A model generated the notes under the pieces. The model saw only the letters and a list, made by a program, of their open reading frames with translations. It was not told the DNA's origin and ran no database searches. This document shows positions 8,238-16,976 of a stretch of 64,000 bases of DNA, piece by piece. The DNA lies in assembly GCA_002082585.1 (NCBI GenBank), contig CP020563.1:310001-374000 (forward strand), written 5' to 3'. Source of the DNA: Kitasatospora albolonga. GTDB taxonomy: Bacteria; Actinomycetota; Actinomycetes; Streptomycetales; Streptomycetaceae. A program made the position numbers and the translations under genes. Numbering within the stretch: position 1 is the stretch's first letter; every line of letters starts with the position of its first letter.

Positions 8238-9388
8238 GAGGCGCTCCGGGTGCGGTACAGGACGAGGACGAACGCGGGGACGCCGATCAGCGCGGTGACC
8301 ACCCCGACGGGCACCTCCTGCGGGTCCAGGACGGTCCGGGCGAGGGTGTCCACCCAGACCAGGAAGATCGCCCCGGCGAGCGCGGTGACCGGCAGGAGGC
8401 GCCGGTGCCCGGAGCCGGTGAGGGCGCGGGCCGCGTGCGGGAGGACCAGGCCGACGAAGCCGATCGCCCCGGCCGAGCTGACGAGGGCGGCGGTCAGCAG
8501 GGCGGTGGTGCAGAGCAGCACGATCCGGGTGCGGGCCACGTTGACGCCGAGCGCGGCGGCGGCGTCCTGCCCGAAGGCGAAGGCGTCGAGCGTACGGGCG
8601 TGGGCCAGGCAGACGGTCAGGCAGACGGCGAGGACGGCGGTGCAGAGCGCCACCTCGCCCCAGCCGACCCCGCTGAGCGAGCCGAGCAGCCAGAACAGCA
8701 CCCCGCGGGTCTGCTCGGCGTCGGCGGAGGTCATCACGACGAAGGAGGTCAGGGCGGAGAAGAGCTGCATCGCGGCGACCCCGGAGAGCACCACCCGGTC
8801 GGTGGTGGAGCCGAGGGTGTGGCTGAGCAGCAGGACCAGGGCGAAGGAGCAGAGGGCCCCCACGAAGGCCCCGGCCGAGAGCGACACCGCTCCCCCGCCG
8901 ACCCCGAGGACGACCACCACGACCGCCCCGGTGGAGGCTCCGGAGGAGACGCCGAGGACGAAGGGGTCGGCGAGGGGGTTGCGCAGCAGGGACTGCATCA
9001 CCGTGCCGCAGACCGCGAGCCCCGCGCCGCACACGGCGGCGAGCAGGGTGCGGGGCATGCGCAGGTTCCAGATGATGCCGTCCCGGATCGGGCTCAGCTC
9101 CGAGGTGCCGAACCCGAGGTGAGAGGCGACGGCGGACCAGACGTCGGGGACGGAGATCCGGGCGGGCCCGATCGTGACGGCGACGGCTATGGAGAGCAGC
9201 AGGAGCGCGAGTCCACCGGCCCAGAGCAGCGCCTGCACCGGCCCGCCGAACTGACGGGCGGCGAAGGGCTGTTGCCCGGCCGTCCGCTGCCCGACTGCCT
9301 GTTGCGCGGCTATCTGCTGCCCGGCTGTCTGTTCTGCGGCCGACTGCCGCCCGGCCGTCCGCTTCGCCGTCAGGTTGCCGTCGCTCAC
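8234..9388 (-). CDS. btuC: Cobalamin ABC transporter, permease (BtuC-like)
   Basis: A 384-residue FecCD-family membrane protein with about ten predicted transmembrane segments. Family landmarks include LRMPRTLLAAVCGAGLAVCG, MQSLLRNPLADPFVLGVSSGA, and the coupling region near GFVGLVLPHAARALTGSGHRR. The GTG at 9388 overlaps the stop of the binding-protein gene as GTGA, so the three genes are coupled. The first 40 residues are unusual: a Gln/Ala/Thr-rich repeat (TAGRQSAAEQTAGQQIA and similar) lies before the first membrane helix, encoded by an imperfect 21-bp repeat. Confidence 0.88.
   Translation of the reverse strand: MSDGNLTAKRTAGRQSAAEQTAGQQIAAQQAVGQRTAGQQPFAARQFGGPVQALLWAGGLALLLLSIAVAVTIGPARISVPDVWSAVASHLGFGTSELSPIRDGIIWNLRMPRTLLAAVCGAGLAVCGTVMQSLLRNPLADPFVLGVSSGASTGAVVVVVLGVGGGAVSLSAGAFVGALCSFALVLLLSHTLGSTTDRVVLSGVAAMQLFSALTSFVVMTSADAEQTRGVLFWLLGSLSGVGWGEVALCTAVLAVCLTVCLAHARTLDAFAFGQDAAAALGVNVARTRIVLLCTTALLTAALVSSAGAIGFVGLVLPHAARALTGSGHRRLLPVTALAGAIFLVWVDTLARTVLDPQEVPVGVVTALIGVPAFVLVLYRTRSAS
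9274..9366 (+). repeat. Imperfect 21-bp tandem repeat at the start of btuC
   Basis: Units built around CTGTTGCCCGGCCGTC, CTGTTGCGCGGCTATC and CTGCTGCCCGGCTGTC occur four to five times. They encode a seven-residue Gln-rich repeat on the cytosolic N-terminus of the permease. Confidence 0.7.
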
Positions 9389-10437
9389 TCCGCGAGCCCG
9401 AAGTCGCGCAGCCCGGTGGCGACGCGCTCCAGTCCCTCGACCGTGCGGATGGTGGGGTTCATGGCCTGGCCGCTGAGCAGCACGTACCGGCGGTTCTTGA
9501 CGGCGTCCATGGTCCTGGTGACCGGGTTGGACTCCAGGAACTCGATCTTCTTCTCGGCGCTCTCGGCCGTCTGCATCGTGCGGCTCAGATCGCCGATGAC
9601 CAGGACGTCGGGGTTGCGGTCGGCGACGGTCTCCCAGCTGATCTGGGGCCATTCGTCGTGGGTGTCGTCGAAGACGTTCTTCGCGCCGAGCTCCCGGGTG
9701 ATGACCCCGGGGGCGCCGCAGCAGCCCGCGAGGTAGGGGGCTTTGGAGTCGGAGAACCAGTACAGGAGGGAGGTGCTGGACCCGTCGATGCCCTCGGTGG
9801 CCTTCGCCACCCGGGCCCGGAGCTTCTTCACCAGGGCCTCGCCCCGCTCGGGGACGCCGAACACCTGGGCCAGTTCGCGGACTTCGGTGTAGACGCTGTC
9901 CATGGTGAGGGGTGCGGTACGGGCTCCGTCGCCGCCGCCGCTGTTGTCCTTGCCGGTGCAGTCGGCGGGCGAGATGTAGGTGGGGACGCCCAGCTTCTCG
10001 AACTGTTCGCGGGGTGCGACGCCGCCCTTGGCGAGGGTGGAGGCGAAGGAGGCGGAGAGGAAGTCGGGCTCCTTGTCGAGGACCTTCTCCGATGAGGGGC
10101 GGTTGTCGGAGATCCGCTCGACGCCCTCGTTGGCCTTTTCCAGGCCCTTCATCACCGGGTCGCTCCAGGTGGCGGTGGCCGCGATCCGGTCGGCGAGGCC
10201 GAGCGAGAGGAGGATCTCCGTCGATCCCTGGTCGACCGAGACAGCCCGCTGGGGCGGCGCCTTCACCGTGACGGTGCGCCCGCAGTTCTTCAGGGTGAGC
10301 GGAAAGCCGTCGGCCTTGTCGCCGCCGCCCTCGGCGGACGAGGCGGTGCCACCGCCGCCGCAGGCCGTGAGCAGGACGAGTCCCGCCGCGAGCAGGGCGG
10401 CGGTGCGTATGGGGGCGGGGGTGGCCTGGGGCAGCAC
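9385..10437 (-). CDS. btuF: Cobalamin-binding lipoprotein (BtuF-like)
   Basis: A 350-residue periplasmic-binding-protein-fold lipoprotein. The GTG at 10437 gives a signal peptide ending in the lipobox LLTACGGGG. The mature part has the class III binding-protein layout: RAVSVDQGSTEILLSLGLADRIAATATW near the start, a central helix, GELGAKNVF-like segment (ITRELGAKNVFDDT) and PDVLVIGD in the second lobe. It lies directly after the cobalamin riboswitch and is coupled to btuC. The same fold carries haem and siderophores; B12 is inferred from the riboswitch. Confidence 0.86.
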   Translation of the reverse strand: MLPQATPAPIRTAALLAAGLVLLTACGGGGTASSAEGGGDKADGFPLTLKNCGRTVTVKAPPQRAVSVDQGSTEILLSLGLADRIAATATWSDPVMKGLEKANEGVERISDNRPSSEKVLDKEPDFLSASFASTLAKGGVAPREQFEKLGVPTYISPADCTGKDNSGGGDGARTAPLTMDSVYTEVRELAQVFGVPERGEALVKKLRARVAKATEGIDGSSTSLLYWFSDSKAPYLAGCCGAPGVITRELGAKNVFDDTHDEWPQISWETVADRNPDVLVIGDLSRTMQTAESAEKKIEFLESNPVTRTMDAVKNRRYVLLSGQAMNPTIRTVEGLERVATGLRDFGLAE

Positions 10438-10499
10438 GGAGGACCTCGGTGTCTCTGGGCCCAGCCGCGGAGCCCGTCGTACGGTTCCCGGCCCCGGGT

Positions 10500-10690
10500 G
10501 CGGGGCGGGTGCCAGCAGGTCTTCGGACTCGGGTTCATCCGGGCGGGACGCCTTCCCGGAGCAGGTGGTGCTCCAGTGGCCGTGGCCCCGCCCGTCCCCC
10601 TCACCGCTGCGCGTCAGTTCCGGTTTCGCACCGGATTCCCTGACCCCGTCGCTGGGGTTCGACTGGCCCCGGCAAGCTATCACGGGGCTT
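10500..10690 (-). promoter_or_regulatory. Cobalamin (AdoCbl) riboswitch
   Basis: Reading the minus strand, GCCGGGGCCAGTC is followed by GTCAGGGAATCCGGTGCGAA, ACCGGAACTGACGCGCAGCG, a variable G-rich region, and near the 3' end GAGTCCGAAGACCTGCTGGC. These match the conserved GGGAA...GGTG core and the closing CCGAAGACCTGC segment of cobalamin riboswitches. It ends about 70 nt before the btuF start codon, so bound cobalamin probably represses the uptake operon. Confidence 0.92.
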
Positions 10691-10782
10691 CGCGCAGCTC
10701 AGAGCCGGTTCGGGCGAGGGCGCCCGGGGCCGGTGCGGCGCGGGATCGTCCCGCCGCACCGGCCCGGTGACGGCCTTCCGGG

Positions 10783-12006
10783 TTACGGGGTCCGGAGGGC
10801 GATCACCGCGTTGTGTCCGCCGAATCCGAAGGAGTGGCTGACGGCCCGTCGTACGGGCAGCTCACGCGGGACCTTGGTGACGCAGTCGATGGCGAACCCG
10901 GGGTCGGGGGCGTCCAGGTTCGCGATCGGCGGGATCAGGCCGTGCTGGAGCGTCAGGACGGTCAGCCCCGCCTCGATGGCACCGGCCGCCCCCATGCAGT
11001 GGCCCAGGACACCCTTGGGCGCGGTGACGGGCGGCCGGTGCGGGTAGGCCCGGCCGATGAGGGCGGCCTCGGTCGCGTCGCCCTGGGGCGTCGCGGTCCC
11101 GTGCGCGTTGACGTGGTCGACGTCCTCGGCCCGCCAGCCCGCGTCGGCCAGCGCCGCTTCGACGGCCACCCGTGCCAGCTCCCCGGAGGGGTGCGGGCTG
11201 GTGGGGTGGTGGGCGTCGGTCGTGGCTCCGGTGCCGGCCAGCAGCGCCCGGGGGGCCGCTCCTCTGGCGCGGGCGTCGTCGGCCCGCTCCAGGACCATGA
11301 TCGCGGCACCCTCGCCCATGACGAGCCCGGCCCGGTCGGCGGCGAAGGGGCGGCAGAGGCGGGCGGGGTCGCCGTCCCGCGGCGCCGCCGCGCCCGAGCG
11401 GGCGAAGCCGGTCATGGCGACCGGGAAGACGATCGACTCGGTGGCTCCGGCGATCGCGATGTCGCACTGGCCCAGCGTCAGCATGTCGCGGGCCACGGAC
11501 AGGGCGGTCACCCCGGACGAACAGGCCGTGCAGGGTGCCAGGCTGGGCCCCGTGGCCTTCATCTGGATGGCGATCTCGGCCGCGGGCATGTTCGGGATGG
11601 TGAGCAGGATGCCCGAGGGCGAGGTGGCCTCGGGGCCCCGGCGCTCCAGGGCGACGGCCTGTTCGGTGAGTCCGGCGGAGCCGCCGCTGCTGGTGCCGAC
11701 GACGACGGCGACCCGGGAGCCGTCCCAGTCGGCGGGGTCGAGCCCGGCGTCGGTCACCGCCTCCCGGGCGGCGAGGACGGCGAACTTGACGTACCGGCCC
11801 ATGCGGAAGGCGGTGCGCCCGCCGACCGCGTCGTCCAGGTCGATGCCGGTGACCGTACAGGCAAAGTCGACGGCGCAGCCGTGCAGTTCGGGGACGGTGC
11901 GGGCGAAGGACCCGCCTCGGCGGACCCCGTCCCAGGTGGTGTCGGTGGTGTGGCCGGCCGGGGTGATCATGCCCAGGCCGGTGACGGCGATGGCGGGTCG
12001 GTTCAT
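10783..12006 (-). CDS. Beta-ketoacyl-ACP synthase (FabF-type), second of two
   Basis: A 407-residue condensing enzyme with a complete Cys-His-His triad: Cys162 in PCTACSSGV, the first histidine in VNAHGTATPQGD and the second in VLGHCMGAAGA. The C-terminal SHSFGFGGHNAV is standard for KASII. Because the cysteine is present it is not a chain-length factor. It is the last gene of the five-gene operon and its ATG overlaps the ACP stop (12003-12006). It is clearly related to, but not the same as, the KAS at 14524; many family-wide residues are shared and the N-terminal thirds differ. Confidence 0.88.
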   Translation of the reverse strand: MNRPAIAVTGLGMITPAGHTTDTTWDGVRRGGSFARTVPELHGCAVDFACTVTGIDLDDAVGGRTAFRMGRYVKFAVLAAREAVTDAGLDPADWDGSRVAVVVGTSSGGSAGLTEQAVALERRGPEATSPSGILLTIPNMPAAEIAIQMKATGPSLAPCTACSSGVTALSVARDMLTLGQCDIAIAGATESIVFPVAMTGFARSGAAAPRDGDPARLCRPFAADRAGLVMGEGAAIMVLERADDARARGAAPRALLAGTGATTDAHHPTSPHPSGELARVAVEAALADAGWRAEDVDHVNAHGTATPQGDATEAALIGRAYPHRPPVTAPKGVLGHCMGAAGAIEAGLTVLTLQHGLIPPIANLDAPDPGFAIDCVTKVPRELPVRRAVSHSFGFGGHNAVIALRTP

Positions 12007-12284
12007 CGGGTGTTGCTCACCGGCACCGTACTGTCGGCCGCCTCGCCCGCGACGGCCGCGTCGATGAACGCGGAGATGTCGGCGAGCGTGGCGTCCTTGT
12101 AGAGCTTCTCGGAGTCGGCGGTGACGCCGAGGGTCTCCTTGATGATGACGGCGAACTCGGCGACCGCCAGGGAGTCCATCTCCAGGCTGTCCATCGTGGA
12201 CTCCGGCAGGATCTCGGCCGCGGGCACCTTGAACGTCCCGGTCAGCACCTCGGCGATCTTCGGGTGGATGGTCTGGGTCTTCAC
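12003..12284 (-). CDS. Acyl carrier protein
   Basis: A 93-residue ACP. The phosphopantetheine serine is most likely Ser38 in MDSLEMDSLAVAEF, where the DSL motif occurs twice four residues apart. Helix I (PKIAEVLTGTFKV) and helix II (SLAVAEFAVIIKETLG) fit the ACP fold. The GTG at 12284 has AGAGGAAA upstream. It sits between an acyl-CoA oxidase-like gene and a KAS, so it probably carries the acyl chain for the pathway rather than serving general fatty acid synthesis. Confidence 0.87.
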   Translation of the reverse strand: MKTQTIHPKIAEVLTGTFKVPAAEILPESTMDSLEMDSLAVAEFAVIIKETLGVTADSEKLYKDATLADISAFIDAAVAGEAADSTVPVSNTR

Positions 12285-12435
12285 GGTGTTTCCTCTCGTC
12301 GGCGAATCGTCGGCGGCCGGTCGGCGGCCCGTCAGCGGCTCGGGGCGCTGACCGGCAGCCCATCGGCGGCTTCCGTACGGCGGCGGCCGAACGTATCGGC
12401 CCCACCGCCGAAGTAACTGGATGACGATCTTCCGG

Positions 12436-14460
12436 TTACGCCCTGGGGCGAACCGATTCGTCTACGCTCACCTGCGGCTTCTCGAACCATCGGGAGAGCA
12501 TCGAGGTGGTCCCCCAGTACGCCAGCAGCACGCCCCGGGTGCCGAGCGCCGCCACCTTCTCGCGCAGCGGGCGCCTCTTGCTGCCACAGGCGGCCCGCCG
12601 GAAACCGGCCGTGCGGGCCCCGGTGGCCCCCGGCCTGCGGTCGCGGTGCCAGGCCCCCTCCGGGTCGTCGTAGGCGTCCGCGTAGCCGGGTCCGGCGATC
12701 GGCCAGTCGGACATCAGGCGCTCCGGCAGCGCGAAGGACCTCACCAGGGCCGGGGCGTGCCGGGCCACGGTCGCGATGAGCCCCTCCACCGCGTCGGGCA
12801 GCAAGGACACCTGTTCGGCGGTCAGCCGTCCGGCGGCGAGGAGGTCACCGCTGTTGCGGGCGATCCACTGGAGGGCGAAGAGCCGGTGCAGCTCGGTCAG
12901 CCGCTCGCGGGCCGGTCCGTCGGGCAGCGCGGCGACGGCCTGCTCGTACGCCTCGCCCGCCTGCCGGTAGCCGTACGCCTCCACCCCGCGCAGCGCGGCC
13001 CCCGACGCGGCGTTCCAGCGGCCGAGCGGGTCGCCGGAGGGGGCCGCGCTCATCCGCTCCCGGGCCCGGGTGAACCAGAGGGCCTCCACGGCGGCGAGCA
13101 GCCGCCCGAGGAACCGGGGGTCGTCCAGCTCGCCGGGGCCCGGCTCCGCCTCCTCCCCGACCGTGGCGCTGAACAGCATCTCGGCGGCGGCCTTGGCGTG
13201 GACGGCGAGGTTGTCGCCCTCGGCGGTGATCGCGCCCTCGATACCGGTGAACAGCTCGGTCATGCCGTTGTTCTCCAGCAGCCCCTGCGCCCCGCACCGC
13301 TCCCGGCACTCGACGATGACGCCGCGCGCCTGCCAGGTGATCCACCCCTTGGCGACGGCGACCAGGCGCTCCGCCTCGTCCCGGTCGGGTTCGGGCGCGG
13401 ACTCCCAGCGGTCCAGGGCCCGGCGGTGCAGGAGGCTCATCGCGAAGACGGTGGCCATCGCCCCGGCGAGCGGGCCGTGGTGGGTGCGGTGCGCGTAGAC
13501 CGGAACGCGCTGCGCGGCCCGCGGTCCGGAGACCAGCCGGTGGCCGGCGTACCGGATCGCGATGGCGAGGGTGACCCGGGCGGAGCCGACCGCGCAGGCG
13601 CTCATGGAGAGCTTGCCGGGGGTGACGCGCCCGATGGAGTGGAGGAACCGCCTTCTGCGGTTGGCCAGTTCGCTGGTGAACCGGCCGTCCCGCCCGATCC
13701 GCCCCTGCTCCCCGGCGAGCAGCGCGTCGCGCGGGACGAAGTACCGGTCGAAGGAGGTCAGGCAGTGGTCGACCGGGGAGCCCATCCGGGCGGGCAGCCG
13801 CCGGACCCGTACGCCGGGCAGGGCGCCGGTGTCGTCGGTGAGCGGGGCGAGGAGGAGGAAGACCCCGTGGTCGGTGGAGTCGACGAGGAGCCGGGCGGCC
13901 ACCACCCCGGTCTTGGGGCCCCCGGCGGGGCTGGTGTTGGGCATGAACTTCTGGGCCCCGGCGTGCGGGGTGTGCAGGACGAAGCCGTCGCGTTCGCGGT
14001 CGTACGTCGCGGTCGTCTCGACGGCCGCCGCGTCGTTGCCGTGCGCCACCTCCGTACAGAGGAAGGTGCCGATGCGCCGCAGCTCCAGGAAGTCCGCGAG
14101 GTCGCGCGGCGTGCCCGGGTCGTGGTCGAGGAGGGAGCCGAGGAAGAGGTTGTAGTGGATGCCCGCGACGGTGGTCATCGCCGGGTCGACCGGGCCGAGC
14201 CATTCGTGCAGGGCGGCGAGTGCGCGCGGGTCGGCGGCGAGCCTCGCGCCGCTGTCCAGTGCGCCGTTGAGGATGCGCAGCCGGTGGTAGGCGAGGGCGA
14301 GCCGTTCGTCGGGCGTGCCGCCACCGGCCCGCCGAAACGGTTCTGTTGTGAGCAGCCGTCGCCAGAAACCGTGCTCCTGGCGGAAGTTGTCGCCGTAGAG
14401 CACCCGGGTGAGCAGATCGGTGGTGGAGGGCGGGGGTGAATTATGCGTGGATAGGGTCAC
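12436..14460 (-). CDS. Acyl-CoA oxidase/dehydrogenase-family flavoprotein
   Basis: About 674 residues, the length of acyl-CoA oxidases rather than the usual 380-residue dehydrogenases. The N-terminal half has FLCTEVAHGNDAAAVETTATYD (flavin/substrate loop) and SPVDHCLTSFDRYFVPRDALL; the centre has CRERCGAQGLLENNGMTELFTG, the place of the catalytic glutamate and flavin-binding loop in the family. It could insert an alpha,beta-double bond into a CoA- or ACP-bound chain. Two GTG starts are possible: 14493, which lies in a hairpin loop, and 14460, just after it; I prefer 14460, although neither has a good ribosome binding site. Confidence 0.78.
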   Translation of the reverse strand: MTLSTHNSPPPSTTDLLTRVLYGDNFRQEHGFWRRLLTTEPFRRAGGGTPDERLALAYHRLRILNGALDSGARLAADPRALAALHEWLGPVDPAMTTVAGIHYNLFLGSLLDHDPGTPRDLADFLELRRIGTFLCTEVAHGNDAAAVETTATYDRERDGFVLHTPHAGAQKFMPNTSPAGGPKTGVVAARLLVDSTDHGVFLLLAPLTDDTGALPGVRVRRLPARMGSPVDHCLTSFDRYFVPRDALLAGEQGRIGRDGRFTSELANRRRRFLHSIGRVTPGKLSMSACAVGSARVTLAIAIRYAGHRLVSGPRAAQRVPVYAHRTHHGPLAGAMATVFAMSLLHRRALDRWESAPEPDRDEAERLVAVAKGWITWQARGVIVECRERCGAQGLLENNGMTELFTGIEGAITAEGDNLAVHAKAAAEMLFSATVGEEAEPGPGELDDPRFLGRLLAAVEALWFTRARERMSAAPSGDPLGRWNAASGAALRGVEAYGYRQAGEAYEQAVAALPDGPARERLTELHRLFALQWIARNSGDLLAAGRLTAEQVSLLPDAVEGLIATVARHAPALVRSFALPERLMSDWPIAGPGYADAYDDPEGAWHRDRRPGATGARTAGFRRAACGSKRRPLREKVAALGTRGVLLAYWGTTSMLSRWFEKPQVSVDESVRPRA

Positions 14461-14477
14461 GACAGAGTAACGATCAA

Positions 14478-14506
14478 GGAACGGCGAGGACACCCCCCGC
14501 CGTTCC
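14478..14506 (-). terminator. Intra-operon hairpin between KAS and acyl-CoA oxidase genes
   Basis: Nine-base perfect arms (GGAACGGCG and complement) around an 11-nt loop, followed on the minus strand by TTGATCGTTA. It may attenuate transcription within the operon. Confidence 0.45.
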
Positions 14507-14523
14507 CGAACGGCCCTGCGGGG

Positions 14524-15780
14524 TCAGGCGCGTTGGAAAGCGAGCGCCACGTTGTGCCCGCCGAAGCCGAAGGAGTGGCTCACCGCGCGCTCGACCCGCT
14601 GGTGGCGGGGTTCCTTCACGACGCAGTCGAGCGGGAAGGCGTCGGGAAGGGAGTCCAGATTGGCGATCGGCGGGATGAGGGAACGTTCCAGCGTGAGGAC
14701 GGTGGCGACCGCCTCGATCGCGCCCGCCGCCGCGAGGGTGTGGCCGATGACGCCCTTGGGCGCGGTGACCGGGGGGCGGTGCGGGAAGAGCCGGGAAATG
14801 AGGGTGGTCTCCATGGCGTCGTTGAGCGGGGTGGAGGTGCCGTGGGCGTTGATGTGGCCGACCTCGTCGGCGGCCCACCCCGACTGGTCCAGGGCCGCCC
14901 GCACCGCGCGTTCGGCGCCGTGCCCGTCGGGGGCCGGGGCGGTGGGGTGGTGGGCGTCGGTGCTGGAACCGGCCCCGGTGAGCAGGGCGCGGGCCCGGCC
15001 GCCCCGGGCGCGGGCGCTCTCCGCGCGCTCCAGGACGAGCATGGCGGCGCCCTCGCCGATCACGAAGCCGTCCCGGTCGGCGGCGAACGGCCGCGAGGCG
15101 CCCGCCGGATCGCCGGTACGGGTGGAGAGCGCGCCCATCCGGGCGAAGGCGGTCACCACCAGCGGGGTCAGCACCGACTCGGCGCCGCCCGCCACCACCA
15201 CGTCGCAGGAGCCGCCGAGCAGCAGATCGCGGGCGACGGCGACGGCGGTGGCCCCGGAGGCGCAGGCGGTGGCGGGGGCGAGGGAGGGGCCGCCCGCCTT
15301 CAGCGCGATGGCGACCTCGCCCGCCGCCGCGTTGGGGATCATCATGGGGACGAGCAGCGGGGAGACCGCGTCGGGCCCCGAAGCGGCGAGCCTGGCCGCG
15401 TTGTCGACGAGGACGGAGACGCCCCCGACGCCGACGCCCAGCACCACGCCGACCCGGCCGCCGTCCCACACCGCCGGGTCCAGACCGGCGTCGGCGACGG
15501 CCTGCCGGGCCGCGACGACGGCCAGTTTCACGAACCGGGCCATCCGCCACACCGAACGGCCGCCCACCGCCCCGTCCAGATCGACCGAGTCGACCGGGCA
15601 GGCGAAGTCGACCGGGAGACCGGCCAGTTCCGGCAGCCGCCGGGCGGTGGAGTGCCCGGAGCACAGCCCCTCCCAGAAGCTGTGCTCATCAGCCCCTGCG
15701 GGTGTCACCAGGCCGACCCCCGTCACCGCGACGGCGGTGCCGGAACCGGCTCCGGTGCCCTGATCAGCGGACTGCGACAT
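14524..15780 (-). CDS. Beta-ketoacyl-ACP synthase (FabF-type), first of two
   Basis: A 418-residue condensing enzyme with Cys173 in TACASGATAV, histidines in INAHGTSTPLND and VIGHTLAAAGA, and the C-terminal SHSFGFGGHNVAL. Both KAS proteins of the operon carry the active cysteine, so this is not a KS/chain-length-factor pair. The ATG has AAGGAAC upstream and the gene overlaps the end of the KASIII gene by 17 bp, consistent with one transcript. It probably extends the chain started by the KASIII. Confidence 0.88.
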   Translation of the reverse strand: MSQSADQGTGAGSGTAVAVTGVGLVTPAGADEHSFWEGLCSGHSTARRLPELAGLPVDFACPVDSVDLDGAVGGRSVWRMARFVKLAVVAARQAVADAGLDPAVWDGGRVGVVLGVGVGGVSVLVDNAARLAASGPDAVSPLLVPMMIPNAAAGEVAIALKAGGPSLAPATACASGATAVAVARDLLLGGSCDVVVAGGAESVLTPLVVTAFARMGALSTRTGDPAGASRPFAADRDGFVIGEGAAMLVLERAESARARGGRARALLTGAGSSTDAHHPTAPAPDGHGAERAVRAALDQSGWAADEVGHINAHGTSTPLNDAMETTLISRLFPHRPPVTAPKGVIGHTLAAAGAIEAVATVLTLERSLIPPIANLDSLPDAFPLDCVVKEPRHQRVERAVSHSFGFGGHNVALAFQRA

Positions 15781-16900
15781 GCTGTGTTCCTTCCGTAGAA
15801 TCCGTGGAAATCTCCTGCGGGGTCCCCGGCCAGCGGAGCGCCGCCGAACCCCAGGTCAACCCGCCCCCGAACGCGGTGAGCAGCACCCGGTCCCCGCTCC
15901 GGAGCACCCCCCGGCCCGCCGCGTCGGCCAGGGCGAGGGGGATGGAGGCGGCGCCGGTGTTGCCGACCCGCTCCAGATGGGTGACGCAGCGCTGCGGCCC
16001 GATGCCGACCCGGTCCGCGACGGCGCGCAGGATGCGGGCGTTGGCCTGGTGCGGCACGAAGTGGTCGACCTCGGCCGGGTCCCAGCCCACCCGGTCCAGC
16101 AGCGCCCGGCACGAACCGGTCATCCGTTCGACGGCGTGCTGGTAGACGGTGGAGCCCCGCATCCGGAAGTACGCGTCCGGGAGCGCGGGCGGCTTCCCCT
16201 CCGCGCGGGCGCGGGCTCCCCCGCCGGGGACGGTGATCAGGTCGTAGCCGGTGCCGTCGCTGCCCAGGTCGAAGGCGAGCAGCTCACCGGGGTCGCCGGT
16301 CCGCCCGGCCGCCACCAGGGCCGCGCCCGCCCCGTCGCCGAAGACGACTCCGGCGGAACGGTCCTCCGGGTCGAGCCAGGTCGAGTAGACGTCGGCGCCG
16401 ACCAGCAGGACGCGCCGGTAGAGCCCCGAGGCGACGATCCCGTGGCAGAGGGCGAGCCCGTAGACGAACCCGCTGCACACGGCGGCGATGTCCAGCGCCG
16501 GTACGGTGCCGAGCCCGAGCCGGGCCGCGAGGGCGGGCGCGGTGCCGGGGCAGAGGTGGTCGGGGGTGGCGGTGGCGAGGACCACCGCGTCGACCGGGCC
16601 CGTCTCCGGGGCGCCCGCGAGCAGCCGGGAGGCCGCCTCGTAGGCGAGGTCACCGGTGGCGGCCCCGGGTCCGGCGCGGTGCCTGCTGCCGATGCCCGTA
16701 CGGCGGCGGACCCAGGCGTCGTCGACGCCCCAGCCGTCCGGGAGCAGGTCATTGGGGACCGGCTCCCCCGGCACCCAGCCCGCCACCCGCTCCAGCACCG
16801 CCGTGCGTCCGCCGCCAGGCGCTAAACCGCGCTCCCGCGGTCCCGCCCCGCTGTCCGCCGTCCCTCTTCTCGCCACCCGCTGCCCCGATCCCGTTGTCAT
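15764..16900 (-). CDS. Beta-ketoacyl-ACP synthase III (FabH-like)
   Basis: A 378-residue KASIII with Cys142 in AAVCSGFVYGL, the histidine in FVPHQANARIL and asparagine in RVGNTGAASIP, which form the family's catalytic triad. It would start chains by condensing an acyl-CoA with malonyl-ACP. The first 30 residues, before RTAVLERVAGWVPGE, are Gly/Arg-rich and longer than in housekeeping FabH; a later start is possible. It is the first gene of the operon, 76 nt after the sugar-kinase stop. No clear promoter or ribosome binding site was seen. Confidence 0.87.
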   Translation of the reverse strand: MTTGSGQRVARRGTADSGAGPRERGLAPGGGRTAVLERVAGWVPGEPVPNDLLPDGWGVDDAWVRRRTGIGSRHRAGPGAATGDLAYEAASRLLAGAPETGPVDAVVLATATPDHLCPGTAPALAARLGLGTVPALDIAAVCSGFVYGLALCHGIVASGLYRRVLLVGADVYSTWLDPEDRSAGVVFGDGAGAALVAAGRTGDPGELLAFDLGSDGTGYDLITVPGGGARARAEGKPPALPDAYFRMRGSTVYQHAVERMTGSCRALLDRVGWDPAEVDHFVPHQANARILRAVADRVGIGPQRCVTHLERVGNTGAASIPLALADAAGRGVLRSGDRVLLTAFGGGLTWGSAALRWPGTPQEISTDSTEGTQHVAVR

Positions 16901-16976
16901 ACTGCGGCCGGTTGACGAACGGCGGGACGCCTGGCGAGGATGCGTTCGACTGGGCCGAACGGGTCATGACGGCTTG

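Noticed and set aside
7443..10437. Iron-siderophore transport as the function of this ABC operon
   Set aside because: The protein family fits, but the operon is headed by a cobalamin riboswitch and has no iron box, so B12 uptake is the better call.
10783..15780. KS-alpha/chain-length-factor pair of a type II polyketide synthase
   Set aside because: Both FabF-type proteins retain the active-site cysteine (Cys162, Cys173), whereas a chain-length factor lacks it. They are separated by the ACP and oxidase genes.
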